DNA of 64,000 nucleotides from Symsagittifera roscoffensis (Eukaryota; Xenacoelomorpha; Acoela; Convolutidae). The position numbers and the translations under genes were made by a program. A model generated the notes under the pieces. It did not search any database. It had not been told where the DNA came from and worked only from the letters and a program-made list of their open reading frames with translations. The stretch lies in the NCBI RefSeq assembly GCF_963678635.1, contig NC_087067.1, forward strand, positions 7,483,716 to 7,547,715, given 5' to 3'. Below, in pieces: positions 39,801-52,465 of this stretch (position 1 is the stretch's first letter; each line of letters opens with the position of its first letter).

Positions 39801-42800
39801 GCAGTCTTGAGCGTCATACCAATCGAAACATGGGAAAAGATGGGCTTTGACAAAGGTGACTTGATAGACTCGAGAATACGGCTGTCAGCTGCAAACAAAG
39901 GGGCCCTACGGGTGCTGGGCAGGACGCCGATAATAGCCCTCAATTTGGGGGAACGTAACCTGTGGATGAGCTTCATCGTGGTAGAAAACCTAGATGAATC
40001 TGACCAATTCATTTTGGGCAGAGACTTCATCAGGAATTTCGACGTAACGATTGATCTAAATAATGCAATGTTCAGGATACGGAATCCGGATAGGAGGTAC
40101 GCAATCAAACCGGTAAATTTAATAATGGCGAATGAAAACAAAGCACCGGTATTCTTGAGTAGGAGAGTGAGGTTAAAAGCTAATGAAGCGGCAATCGTAA
40201 GCTTGAGGATGAAAAATTATAATGAACTAAGTGACAACAAGCAAGTGTGTATAGTTCCGAATCCCAATAGTCAAAGCGCTGCTGTTTTAGGAAGATCATT
40301 TTCGATAACGAAGAGCGGCCTCTGCGTCAGTGTCTTGTTGAATACCCTTGATATACCGATCACGATACAGAGAGGGAGGAAGCTGGGATATGCTTTACCG
40401 GTCAAAACTCGATATGAAACAATTGAAAACTCAAAACAAAATGAAGTTGTTGATTGTCCCAACCACAGGGACAAAATTTGTATCTTGAGACGATTGCAGA
40501 GAATAAAAGATTCTTCAGGTCTTATCAAATCACTTAAGTCAGAAACGGACGATGGGCTTTCGAGCTGTTCGAACTTTCCAGAGCGACCCACACTAGATGA
40601 AATGCAAACTGATAAACCGGTTCTGCCGGAGATTGAACATTTAAGGGGCAAACTGAAAGATGAACAGCTCGAAGCTATCAAGGACGTACTAGAGCGAAAC
40701 GAGGAGGTCTTTTCAAGGCATAAGGCGGATATCGGGTGTTGTAATTTTGTTGAACATGAAATTGAACTTGAGGAAAACGCGGTACCACACAGGGAGGGGG
40801 CGAGGCGCATGACCCCACACAAATCGGACGCGTGTAGAAAAGAAATCGAAACGTTACTAGAGTATGACATGATAGAACCATCCAAGTCACCGTGGGCGTG
40901 TGGAGTAGTGATGGCCAAAAAGAAAGGCGACCAGTTAAGGTTTTGTTGTGACTTTCGATACCTGAACTCCGTCACGGTGAAGGATGCCTATCCCATACCT
41001 AGAATTGATGAGAGCCTCTCGAAGTTAGGTGATGCGAAATTTTTTACGACTCTTGATTTAGGCTCGGCCTTTTGGCAGGTACCATTAAGGAAGCAAGACA
41101 GGGACAAGACAGGGTTCGCCTGCGAGTTGGGTCTGTTTCAATGGAAACGGATGCCGTTTGGACTCTGCAATGCAACAGCCACGTTTCAGCGGCTGATGGC
41201 ACACGCGTTGATAGGCGTGACGAAGAAGTACGGCAACCTGGTAATGTGCTACGTGGACGACGTGGTAATAGCAACGCCGACACTAGAAGACCACATCGAG
41301 AGGCTTGACGAGGTGTTCGCGTGCATGAAAAGATCGGGGCTGAAGTGTAAACCATCAAAGTGCGAGATACTCAAGGACTCGATTAAATACTTGGGAAGGA
41401 TGGTAGATAAGCACGGCATCAGACCTGATCCAGACGCCGTGGAAGCAGTCCTAACCTGGAAATCACCGAAGACGGAGCACCAGCTGATGAGCTTCCTGGG
41501 TTTCGCCAACTATTATAGAGAATTCATCAAGGGCTATGCGGACAAGGTATACCCGATGCAACAACTAATGAGACATAAGGGCAAGAAGTTCACATGGAAC
41601 AACGCGGCAGAAGAGTCATTCCAGAGAATAAAGAAAGAGCTATGTGAGGCACCAGTACTGGGTATGCCGACAGAGAAGGGGATGTACGTGCTAGACACGG
41701 ACGCGTCAGTAGTCGCTATTTCTGGGATTCTCCATCAAGAACAAGAATGGAATGGGAAGACAGTCTTGAGACCAATAGCATACGGGAGCAAGGTCCTAAG
41801 TGACACAGAAATGAAGTACGGAGCACCGAAAGCAGAGATGTTCGCGGTGGTCACCTTTGTCGAAAAATACAGAGCATACTTAGGCAGTGAGCCCTTCAAG
41901 CTGCGAGTCGACAACCGAGCACTAAGCTGGCTGAAAACGTACTCAATGGACCAGAGCTATATTGGGAGGTGGATAGTTCGCTTGGATGGATACAACATGA
42001 TAATTGAGCACAGAACACGAGATAAACATCAAAATGCTGACAGCTTGAGTAAGAAGACGGAGTTCTACGAGAGGCAAGAACAAAGAGAGGCGGACAGACC
42101 TGAGATCAAAGACGGCTTCTCCTTTATGGACAAAGAAACGTACGACAGTCTTCCACTCACGAGATGGCTGGACAAATCAGGCAAACCGATTGAAGATCAT
42201 CCCGAATTGCCGAAAGAGCCTCTTGAAAAGACCATCTTGCAGAGAAGCAGAGGGATTCCGGTAGGAATAATGCTCAAGTCCAAGATCGTGAGGGAAACAC
42301 TCAAGGCAAAAGGTTATGATCTCATCCAGGTAGAGGAGGGAACGGTCCGAATAGATGAAGACTTAATGAGGTTGCTTGAGAAACTATCAGATGACAAGCC
42401 CGTGATCCAAGGGAAAGGTCAGGAGGCACCGGAACTAACCATACTTCGGAGAGAAGAAACAGTGAACAATACTGACGTCTCAAAAGGAAGCATCACTGAT
42501 AGCAAGGAAGTTGTGCGATCACTAGTTGAAAAAATCCCCGACAAAATTCTGGAGCAGACAAAAGTCAGGGATAAGAAAGTAACATTCAGAGAAGAAGTTG
42601 AACACCTGGGACTAGATCAAGAGTCCGGGGAGTGGTCCAGATTCATGGAAGAAGACGAAACCGGAGAAGGGAAATTGTCCGGGGAGCGTGAAGAATGGGA
42701 TGAAGACTCGGATGAGAGCAGCGAAGACCAAGACAGTCTATGCATGATACTGGCGGAAGAGAAGATAAGACAGCACGACAGGGAATTACAGACGGATCCA

Positions 42801-45632
42801 TCTTCAGGGACGTACAATCTGGAAACACAAGAGGTACGAGGTGGTGAAGAGCTCGAGAAAATAGCAGTTTCAAGAAAACCACTAAGGGAACTATCGTGCA
42901 ACTCAAACGTCAGAACGAATCTGGTACCAGAAGACGACATGAAAATCGTGAAAAGGATGATATGTGTGAAACTGAGCGATGACATCCACAACCCTGGTGA
43001 GATGAATGGACAGATCATGGCGCTAAAGGAGCACGTTAAGGCGAGATACAGGCTGTCTGACCTAATAAGGGCCCAGAGGAATGACAAAATGACAAGTAAC
43101 CTCTCCAAATGGATCCATTCGGGAGTCAAGGAGAAGGGGGAACTTGAGGAAGACAGCTACAAGATCTTGAGCCAGTTCTACAAAGAAAAGAGAGATTTAC
43201 TGTATCACACAGCTGAAGGGGTGGTAGCGTGCAAGAGAAGAGATGAGGAAAAAATATTACACAAACACAACCTCATCATACTACCACAACTGTACCAAAC
43301 GGAAGTGCTTTTCAGATCACACGACCAGATGGGCCATCAGGGGATAGATAAAGTACAACAAAGGATACTTCACAGGTTTGACTGGCCGGGAATGAGAAAA
43401 GCTTGCGAGAGGTGGGTGAATGCCTGCCTAGCATGCCTTCAAGTAAAAGACCCAAGGAAGATGAAGTTTCCCCTCAAGTCTGTCGAGAGTTCGGAATTCA
43501 ATGAAGTGGTGCAGATAGACCATCAGAAAATCTGCATGACGGAGTCGGGTTATAACCAAATACTAGTTATAATAGATCACTTCACCAAGTTGGCGGAAGC
43601 GGTTCCGTGCCAGACAGCCTCAGCAGAGGAGACATGTGATCACCTGATAACGCATTGGATATCGCGATATGGTTGTCCAATGACTTTCCAGTCAGACAAC
43701 GGCAAGGCTTTTGTGGGGGACTTGACAAAAGAATTGATGAAGAGATCACACATTGCTCAAGCACACTCGACGACCTATCATCCACAGACCAATGGGTTGG
43801 TAGAGAGACAGAACAGGACACTGGTCAACATGCTCAGGGTGTACTGCTCGAGATACATGACGGACTGGGACAAATACCTGCCACAAGTAGTAGGAGCCTA
43901 TAATAGTACTCAGCACTCAACGACGGGTATCAGTCCTTTCATGATGTTGACAGGCAGGGAAAGGGCAATGCCTCTAACATTCTTCTACCCGGAGTACGAG
44001 GGGAAGAGGACGTCACCTCAAGCATACGTGAAGGAAGCGATCAAAAGACAACAAGAGCTAAACGAGCTATGTCGGAGAAACACGGCGCAAGCGCAAATGA
44101 GGCAACGCAAGAAATATGACGAAAAGATACTAAGAGCAAAGCCATACGAAGTGGGCCAATACGTGTGGGTTTTCCAAAATGTCATACCTCCCAAGGGAAC
44201 AAAGAAACTACTCAAGAAATGGAGAGGACCGTTCATGATTACGGAAGTACATCAACAAGGAAGGTTCTATCGCTTGAGTACAGGGCGAGCAGCACATTAC
44301 GAAAATCTGAAGCCTCACATTCCGTCTCCGGAGGACTGGTGCCTGCCAAAAGACATGGAAGGTCTTGAGTACCTGGTGGTGGAACCAGCGTGCGAAGTGA
44401 ATGAGAAAGGCACTAGAGAGAAAAATGATGGTAATGAGAACTTGAGTTTGGACGACAACGAAAAGATAGAAGTGGAGTCGGATGCAGGTTCATTTGTAGA
44501 AGAAGACTGGAACGACCCAGAGCAAAACGAGGTACCGAAGTGGATGGAGCCGGATCGACCAACACCACCGGAAACCAGGACTGGCAATCGTAAACGAACA
44601 GGTATGAGGTACAATAGGTACGGGGATGACTTCTTGATCGATAAGATACAGCCAGACAAGTTGGGCGATGAATTACTAAGCGCAGGCGAACTGGAAGCCG
44701 AAGAGGAATGGCAGGTCATTGACGATGGTGGACATTATCCGCAGGATGATTACTCGACGCCAGAATTGGAGACGGATCTCGAGCAGAGTGAAATAGAGAG
44801 GAGGGAGAACACGAACTTGAGGATTCTAGAGTGGATGCGTGATGTCAAAGACGAGAGCCGCGAAGGACAAAGCATTCAGCAAATCGATGTATCAGCAGCA
44901 AATTACATGAAGACAGAGGACCCTCTTTTCGGATGGACAGCAACAGACAGGCCACTGGACATCCCCAAGGACAATTCAGACCCGACTACATCGACGGGGA
45001 CGTCGATAAATATTTTTGTCCGGGGAGTGGGGGTAGGACTTACCCACACCGAAAATTTGATGATAAAGAAGCTCAAGGAAGTGAGGGAAACAAGCGGATT
45101 GGAACTGGAGGAAGAAGAACAAGAGCCTACCATAGGAAGGAATTTCAAAACGAAATTCGAAATACCCAATGAATACTCAGAGAACATCATGATAACGGAT
45201 AGCGACTTCATCCTGTCAAACAGGACCAGCGCGATCTGCATCACGGCGGACATGAGTTTCAAATCAAGATTGGAGGCTGACTTCAAAAGAGAGTACCAGA
45301 ACGTAGAGTTTCTGTTCAGACAGAGGCCAGGACTGGGAGGCATAGCGGCGCTTCCACCGTCAGTGGCACAAGTCCCGGGCAAATACCTCTGCTTCCTAGT
45401 AACGAGAGTCAACGACAGAAACATAATTGATCCCGAACACGTGATATTGGCACTGACAAGACTACGTGACTTCATGATTGAAAGAGGAATAGTGGAGTTC
45501 TCGATGCCGGTGTACGACCCAAACAGGGGCAAACTGAGCTCGAGGGAATTGTATGCTATCCTACATGTGGTCTTTGCAGAAACCGAGATAATGGTGCATC
45601 TTCACAAGAAGTACTACTTGAGCATCGCCTGA
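36825..45632 (+). CDS. Element 3 gag-pol polyprotein with one in-frame stop
   Basis: ATG at 36825. The frame runs 2,936 codons to TGA at 45630 with a single TAA at 37398-37400 inside the disordered N-terminal region of Gag. From 37401 on it is uninterrupted. Domains (codons from 36825): capsid-like gag (about 430-590); CCHC knuckles CANCGSADHHVADC (631) and CFFCNQEGHFRMDC (683); protease LLDTGA (990); RT with RFCCDFRYLN (1372) and YVDD (1475); RNase H DTDAS (1624); acidic linker; integrase HHCC (from 2166), D 2231, D 2290, E 2326; KKWRGPF (2467); extension with VRGVGVGLTHTEN; macrodomain-like C-terminus (about 2780-2930). All catalytic residues I can check are present. The order and GPF module place it in Ty3/gypsy. 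The stop may be a mutation or a leaky codon. Confidence 0.92.
44991..45056 (+). promoter_or_regulatory. Hairpin + internal polypurine tract in pol, Element 3
   Basis: TCGACG-GGGA-CGTCGA hairpin, TATTTTTG, then TCCGGGGAGTGGGGG (45019-45033), followed by GGGTA-ggact-TACCC. The encoded peptide (FVRGVGVGLTHTEN) is conserved too, but so are nearly all synonymous positions. Confidence 0.7.
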
Positions 45633-46154
45633 GTCGGGTACATGGAGGTATCGAGTCGGGTGTGAGGGAGGAGTCTTGAGTTAGGTACTGGGGTGCGGCG
45701 CAGGTAAAGGGATCTTAAGATGTGATTGGCATGACAATTGAATTTTAAAAGAAAGAATTGATGGTGCTAAAACATAAAATGAATCTGCATGTTCTTAAGG
45801 GAAATCCAATCGAATTGTTTTAAGTGATATGTGAATGATAGGATTTTAATCATATGGGTAAAAGGGGGGTCTCTAGGTCAGGAACGTGACATACTAAGTT
45901 TTAATGAGCTTTATGTTTTCAGATCAAGTTTGAAAAACAAAGTTGAATATCCAACTACACTCAAGCGAGAAACAGAAAAAGAGAATCTTGATTGAACACG
46001 CGACAATCCGGATCTACAGCAAGTGCTTGAAGAGAAGATTTCTAGAGATTTCTTGAATTGGGTAATACTTGAGTTGGTAAGGTAATTCTTGAGTTGGTAA
46101 GGTAATTCTTGAGCTGGTTGACACCTATCTACACACATCCCGAAGTTATAAAGA
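45633..46154 (+). promoter_or_regulatory. Gap between gag-pol and ORF2 of Element 3 with acceptor-like TTTTCAG
   Basis: No gene seen. TTATGTTTTCAG ends at 45924 and is followed by ATCAAG; TTTTCAG is the textbook nematode 3' splice consensus. Three direct copies of TTGAGTTGGTAAGGTAATTC-like sequence (about 46068-46118) precede the ORF2 ATG at 46155. Confidence 0.5.
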
Positions 46155-49100
46155 ATGGCAGACCGATTCTGGAACTCTATGCCCACGGCTCTGCAGAGGC
46201 CCACTCTTGACGAGCTGTACAGACGCTTGAGGGACCTGGACCACACCCAGATCGACGAGAGAATGGCGGTGATGTTGAATGCGATCCTCCAGTTGGAGGA
46301 CCAGGGCGAGTGCAGGGAGTCTGCGACGGAGGCTGTCTTGATCGTCGGCTACACCACCGAGGGCATATCAAATCGAGCACAGACCAGATGGTTGTCTTGG
46401 AATGCGGATGGAGGAGTAAGGGGCTTTGACTTGGCAAGAAATCCTGGCCTGAGTAACAACACCGAACACGGCGCAGGAGAGTTCCCGCTACCGACGAGGC
46501 CAACAGCCAGATCCACGGGCCAGAGCTCGAGTAAGGTGCCATCGATGTCGCGAGCGCAACAGACGACCGAGGCATATCCGGAGCTGGGAGTCCTAAAGAG
46601 AGAGCTTGAGAAGGCGCTGAAGGAAAGGAATAAGGCGAATCTCGATCGGGATCAGGCGAAGTTGGATAGGGAGAAGCTTCAGCTGGAGAGAGACCAGGCA
46701 GTCGACGAGCGAGATCAGACGTTGAAGTTACTTGAGATGCTAAGGGCGGAACATCAGCAGGAGCTAAAGGTGCGGGAGAACGCCGCGAATCGCGATCAAC
46801 TAAAGTCGGAGTTGGAAAGGATAGAACAACGACAACGCGAGCTTGACGCACAAAAGGGAGCCAGGTCAAACGAACGAGTGGTGACAAGCTCAAGGCCAGA
46901 GTCGCGCATGGAGGTGGATGAAGCTCCCAGGGCTAGAGGACGGTTCAACCTTGACCGCGAGGCCAGGGAACACATGAGTGAAGGGTTGGAGGTCTGGATA
47001 CCGAATGACGCGACGCCCTCCTTGCGCAATCTAGAGACCCAACCTGTACGTCCTCTGATGGATGTGGTGTTACCAGGATATACACCAACCTCGACCTCGA
47101 GCGGCAGTCAGGTGAGTGGCGCCTCATCGCGCCTGAAGGAGCTGGGCGAGAAATTGCAGCAGCAGAGTCGTGAAAGATCGACAAGGCCAGAGCTTCCCCC
47201 AACTTGGAGGGAACAGCCGGTCAGAAACGTCGTGATCGCGAGCTATAAGAAGAATACAGAAGGGAACTACCACAGGCACAATCGGCTGGACTGGAGTGCG
47301 GAACAGGGAACCAGGAGGCACTGCTTCCATGACGCAGCCTGGGTGGAGTATCTAGCGCCACCTCGTGTGCCAGAGGGTGCGGTTCACCTAATTATAGGGG
47401 ATAGCCTGGTGCGGGTGTTGACCCAGATACGGTCCCATTGGCAAACAGGAGTCTTGAGTTTCGCTGGAGCTGCCACGCCACAGATGTTGGCAACCCTGGA
47501 CATGCTAGGGATGACCAAAGTTTACACAGTGACCCTGATGGTTGGGACCAACGACGTGTCAAGGGGAGAAGCGAGGAAAGTAGCGAGGCTGTGCGACAAG
47601 ATGAGCTGCCTTCTTGAGGAACTGAGGATCCAGATGGACCCCATCCTGCTGACGGTATGCACGGTCCCCTACAACATGATGTTTGATCAGCACGCCCTAG
47701 AGATGAACCAGAAGGTGCGGAGCCTGAACAAGATGATCCGAGACATACACCGGAAGAGTGTGCTTCCTCTCAGGCTGTTGGACATAGCAGAACGTATGGA
47801 GAAAAAGGGATTCCCTGAAGACACCTCAAAAGATGGAATCCATTTCGATAGGCCAAGGGGAGCGGAGTGGCTGAACGACGTCTTCCAGGAACACATTAAC
47901 ACGCTAGAGGCGGACCTGCTGGAGACAGCCCAATTCACTTTAGGACCACCTCCCAACCCACCATTCCTTGCCTCGAGGGCCTTGGCTGGTCGCTTGGGAG
48001 CGAGAATTGATACTAGAGACAGTTCAAGGAGCAATCAGACCCGATTGCAGAGTGCCACGCCAATGGAGTCGGATGAGGTAGAGTCATCAACACCTCCGGG
48101 CTCGGCGATGTCCTCTGTGGTGGTGGCAGATGGCAGGAGAGAAAAGAAGTCTATGGAGACTGCCCGCTTGAGATATCCTGAGAAGGTGAAGGAACTGGAT
48201 CTAGAGAGTTTGGAATGCAGACGAGAGTTGGCGGAAACCCTGGGGATCGAACGAGTGTCGCACGAGGATTTGAATAGACATCATAGCATAGACTGGTTGA
48301 AGGCTCATGAGGCGCACTTCTCGAGGGCGAAGTTGATGGAGACCACAGACCTGACGGGAATTCCCACAAAAACGATCATGGGACCCATTAATTACAGACC
48401 TCTCAAGCTGCTGGGGAGTCCGGGACTTATAGCAGAACCTCCCAAGCACCGAACCAGCATCGCCAGAATCAGGTTGGCAACCCCGGCACAGTTGAAGGTG
48501 GTAGACAAGCTACTCAATCCGGGAGGAACGGGATTGCCAGACGCCGCTTACGAAGGCTCGAAATTGGCGGAAGATCCCAGGTACGGGAAGCCCTGTGGTG
48601 GCACCCAACTGGCCAAAACTCTGGCAGTTTACGATAGAACAGATCCAGCTGCGGCAAGAGTAGTCATTGTGGCGGGATCGGACTTCGAAGGAACGTCTCC
48701 CAAGTTGTTCTGGCCGGAGACTCTGGTATACTCCTTGCCAGGAGCCGAATTGAATCAGATGTTGACTCTAGTGGTAGCAATAAAGTCGGAGATGCCCTGT
48801 GAACCTGAACTGCTATTGTTTGCAGGGATGAATGATCACCTGCACGCGATGGGACTTCTTGAGCAACTAAAGGGGGATGAAATTCCGACATCAAAGAAGA
48901 TATGGGAGGCTATTCAGGCGTTATTTGCGGCGATGAATGAGGTACAAGAGAACGTAGCCTCGAGATTTGGGTCCAAGACGAAGGTGGTGTTTACCACATC
49001 CCCGGGATACGCAAGTATGCCACCCGCCCTACAATTCGTGTACGCGGTCTTGATCCTGATAGCAGAAGGGAGTGAATGGCGGATTCTGATGGCAGCCCCC

Positions 49101-52100
49101 AATCGAGAGCTGGAGCCATTGAACTTGAGGCTCTACAAATCAGAATTGCCGGCGGCATGGGCTGACATATCTCATGCACTGAGGGGCTTTTACGGACTGG
49201 CCGACGTCCTGATTGTATTGGATGAGGTACTCTTGCTAGAGATATCGAACTTTGCTAGACAACTCAAGTTCAGCCCAGTCATCGGGGACGACCACCCGGC
49301 GATAAACCAGTTGACGGCTAGCCTGTGGTTCCGGAGTATGGATGTGAAAGTCGCAAATTCCACCAGCAGGACTAGAGGTCCCAGCAACGAGAGAAGAAAT
49401 GTGGTCGAGACGGAGAAACAGTTAGAATCGATGAAATATCGCTTGACTCAAGAGAATGGCTGGTGGCCATTCCTGACACCAAGGCTGGAGAACGTCACGA
49501 ATAAAACGAGGGAGGAAGCACCACTCCTCGTGAAACAAATCTGGAGTTTTCTAGAGAAGCAACTGGAGCTAGCGGAAACGAGAGACATGACGGTGGTTAG
49601 ATTTGTCTCGGCCGCCAATGAAGTGACGATTGGAGGATTTTGGAGAGAGCACGCCAACGGCGAATTGAAGACTAGGAGAGATTACGAGATTCTCAAGTTC
49701 TTGAGTCCTTGCTGGGAGAGAGAATTCTTGGCAGGAGTGTTCGGCACCACGGCGACTATCTTCGGAGCCTTCGTACAGGAGATACTGGGCATGTCCATCA
49801 GCCTGCTCTTGGCCCTGTATTTGGTTTACCCCAGATACTTGTTCAACATGGGCCCAGCATACATGTTTAGTCGAGGAGTGGAGACACTTCGAGTTGATGG
49901 GTATCTGGCACTAGTACTCTTGACCCATGGGGAATTGGTGTCGTTTCATCGGTTAATGGAATATGGAGAACCTCTGTCTATGGGGAGAGTCCACACGAGC
50001 ACTGAAACCAGCTCCTACAAGTGTGCCGCAGGGTTGAAGACACTGCTGGTGCAATACCTCATGATGCAGAATCGATACATGACGGGTGAAGATGAGAACC
50101 CAACCTCGAGAGAAGAATGGGAGAAGGCGAACAGAGGGATGCCTCTGTTGACGGACCTGTGCCTGGCAATGAGGTCGGACCCAATGGGGATAATCCGGGG
50201 TCTAGAGGAGGTGGTGACCTGCATCTATGGTCCAGCAGTGACGTACGCGTTTCCAGATCCCCTGGTGATAACGTATCGTCACTCGGTGACGCACTTGAGT
50301 CTCATCAGCGTACTGGATGGTACAGCGCTGAATTGGTGTCAGCAGGAGGTGCTCAGGGCGCGTATGAGCAACACGGTACTCTTCGGAAAAGTGAAAGATG
50401 CTGAGATGATGGTGTGCAACTTCAGGGGACAAATGCAATGCAGAATGGGAGGCAAGCGAGAGGGCCCCATTGAAATGTATCCAAAGTTTTGGAACCTAAA
50501 CCCATTGACGGCCAACGGACGAGAAGTCTTGAGAATCCCCGCCTGGAAGGAGTGCTTTGCACTAGTCAAGAGGGAGCTGGAGGCCATAATGGAGAAAGAG
50601 ATCCTACCAGCCACCATGCCTGAGTTCCCGACAGTCAGGAGGATGACCTTGGGAATGAATAGTCCCTTGGTGGTTCCCTCCATAATGGCGAGGATGACGG
50701 CGGAGGAAATGCAGAAGGATTTCACTGATGGCTGGGACCCCCTGTTCATTGGCTACACGGCGGCGGTCTACTTCCATACCAGCGAGGTGAAGGTAAACTC
50801 GTGGACGACGCAAGCGAAAAAGAGTAGAGGTTCGCAGCCCCCAGGGTATGAGGTGAGGAAGGTCTTGAGAACTCTTGAGAAGGAGGGACTTGAGAACATG
50901 TTGCCCATATGGGATGATGGCAGGATGATCGTGATGGAGGGGCACGTCGCACTGGTGGACGACATGAAATTTGCCACGAGAAAATACAAGGCACCCTATG
51001 GCTTGGAACAAGTAGAAGTGACACAGGAGGGAACAGAACTAGATGCAGCAGGTCAACTGCATGTAGCCCTGACGGAATATAAAAAGCTGGATCCTACGAC
51101 ACCGTCACCACTGTCTGTAGACACGCCTGGAGACAAGAGGAGTGGACCCGTTGAGGATCGATTCAAAAGAATTCTCGAGAGAAGAAGAAATGAATCAGAG
51201 GAAGAGAGTATGGATGAAACTCTCAGTGAAGCTGGAGAAGACATGGAGGTGGGGAATACACCTGAACCAGGGCCATCAGGGGAGGAACTCACCACTCAAG
51301 AGCTGTTGAAAGACTTGAGCGAAGAGAATTGGGCAGATACTGCCACACCACCTCTGAACCCGTCCCCGCGGAAGAACCTAGAGTTGCCATTGGCAGGTGA
51401 GACCTTCAATATGGGGATGTTACTCTTGAGCTCGGAGGAAAGGGGGAAGAACACGTTCGAAGGGAACAGGGACATATTCTTGGGATCTCTCGAGGATGAC
51501 GCTTGGCAGGAGTTCCTGGAGGAATTCAATCGAGAAGTGGGCAGCGAGACGACGCTGGACAAGTTCAAGAAGGAACTGTGGGACGCAGTAGTGAGATTCG
51601 GGGAACCGCTCCTGATAGGAACGGGCCTGGATGAGAAAGCAAGAAAAGAGCTGCTGAACAAGCTAGTGGAGCTGAGGAACGCACGATCGAAGACTAGAAA
51701 AGAGAAATGTGAGGACAGCTCTACTCTGAAACAAAAAACTGTGGATAAAATGGTTGATGATATAAAAAGGGATAAGGTTGGGACTAGTAATATGATTAAA
51801 AGTACTAATATCCTTAAGGCTCGAGCAGGGGGGAGGCAAGAGTTGGAAGGAGTGGATGGAGAGGTCGAATCAATGATGATAGCCACAACACCCTCGAGCA
51901 GAGATGTGAAGACTCGCAAGAGGAAGAGAGAAGTGGAAGGATGGGGTAGTCCTTCAGTGGATGCTGTTTCGGAAGGGAACTTGAGAGAGACGGCGCCCAT
52001 CGTTTTGGCCCGATGCAAGACGGCGGCATACAAGAACAGCTCGGAGCTCAGGAAACCACTTGAAGTAGAAAAGGAAATAGAGGTTTCCACCAGTTCTACG

Positions 52101-52465
52101 TCAGAAGAAGACTTCAAGCCTCAGAAGGTAAACGTGAAGAGAGGTTCAACGAACGGACAGGTAGGGGAAGTGGAGATCGGCAAAGAATGGATCTCGAAGG
52201 CACATCAGGACATGGGCAAACAAGTGACGAGTGATCCATTGGAGAGGAACAAGACGAGGAACACTTCCCGGACGTGGTGGGTGGCCCTCGAAACATTGAA
52301 GGAAATGGAGGACTGCTTGAAGAAGTTGGACAGTGGAATAGCTCGCAGGCGACGCAATTGGGCCACCCAGCAAAAAGCCGAGGTTAATAAGATAGAGATG
52401 GCAAGTCATCTGAAGAGGTCCTGGCAGAGTTTGTTGAAGGATCATTTTGAAGAGGCGATGAGAAC
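46155..52465 (+). CDS. Element 3 ORF2, 5' portion: helical domain, coiled coil, SGNH hydrolase, degenerate SGNH, unassigned region
   Basis: ATG at 46155 (MADRFWNS). Residues 1-110: conserved N-terminal domain (LDELYRRLRD). 145-236: strongly charged heptad-rich coiled coil. 408-580: SGNH hydrolase with GDS (415), SFAGA, GTND (463) and DGIHF (560-564), so Ser, Gly, Asn, Asp and His are all in place. 830-960: second SGNH-like unit with GSD and GMND, ending SPGYA, probably inactive. 975-1540: unassigned conserved region. 1625-1760: acidic linker. Unlike Element 2, the frame is continuous across the second SGNH-like unit. The frame is cut by a DNA transposon at 52466 and resumes at 54824. It is probably translated from a spliced messenger, as it lies about 520 nt behind the pol stop. 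Confidence 0.85.
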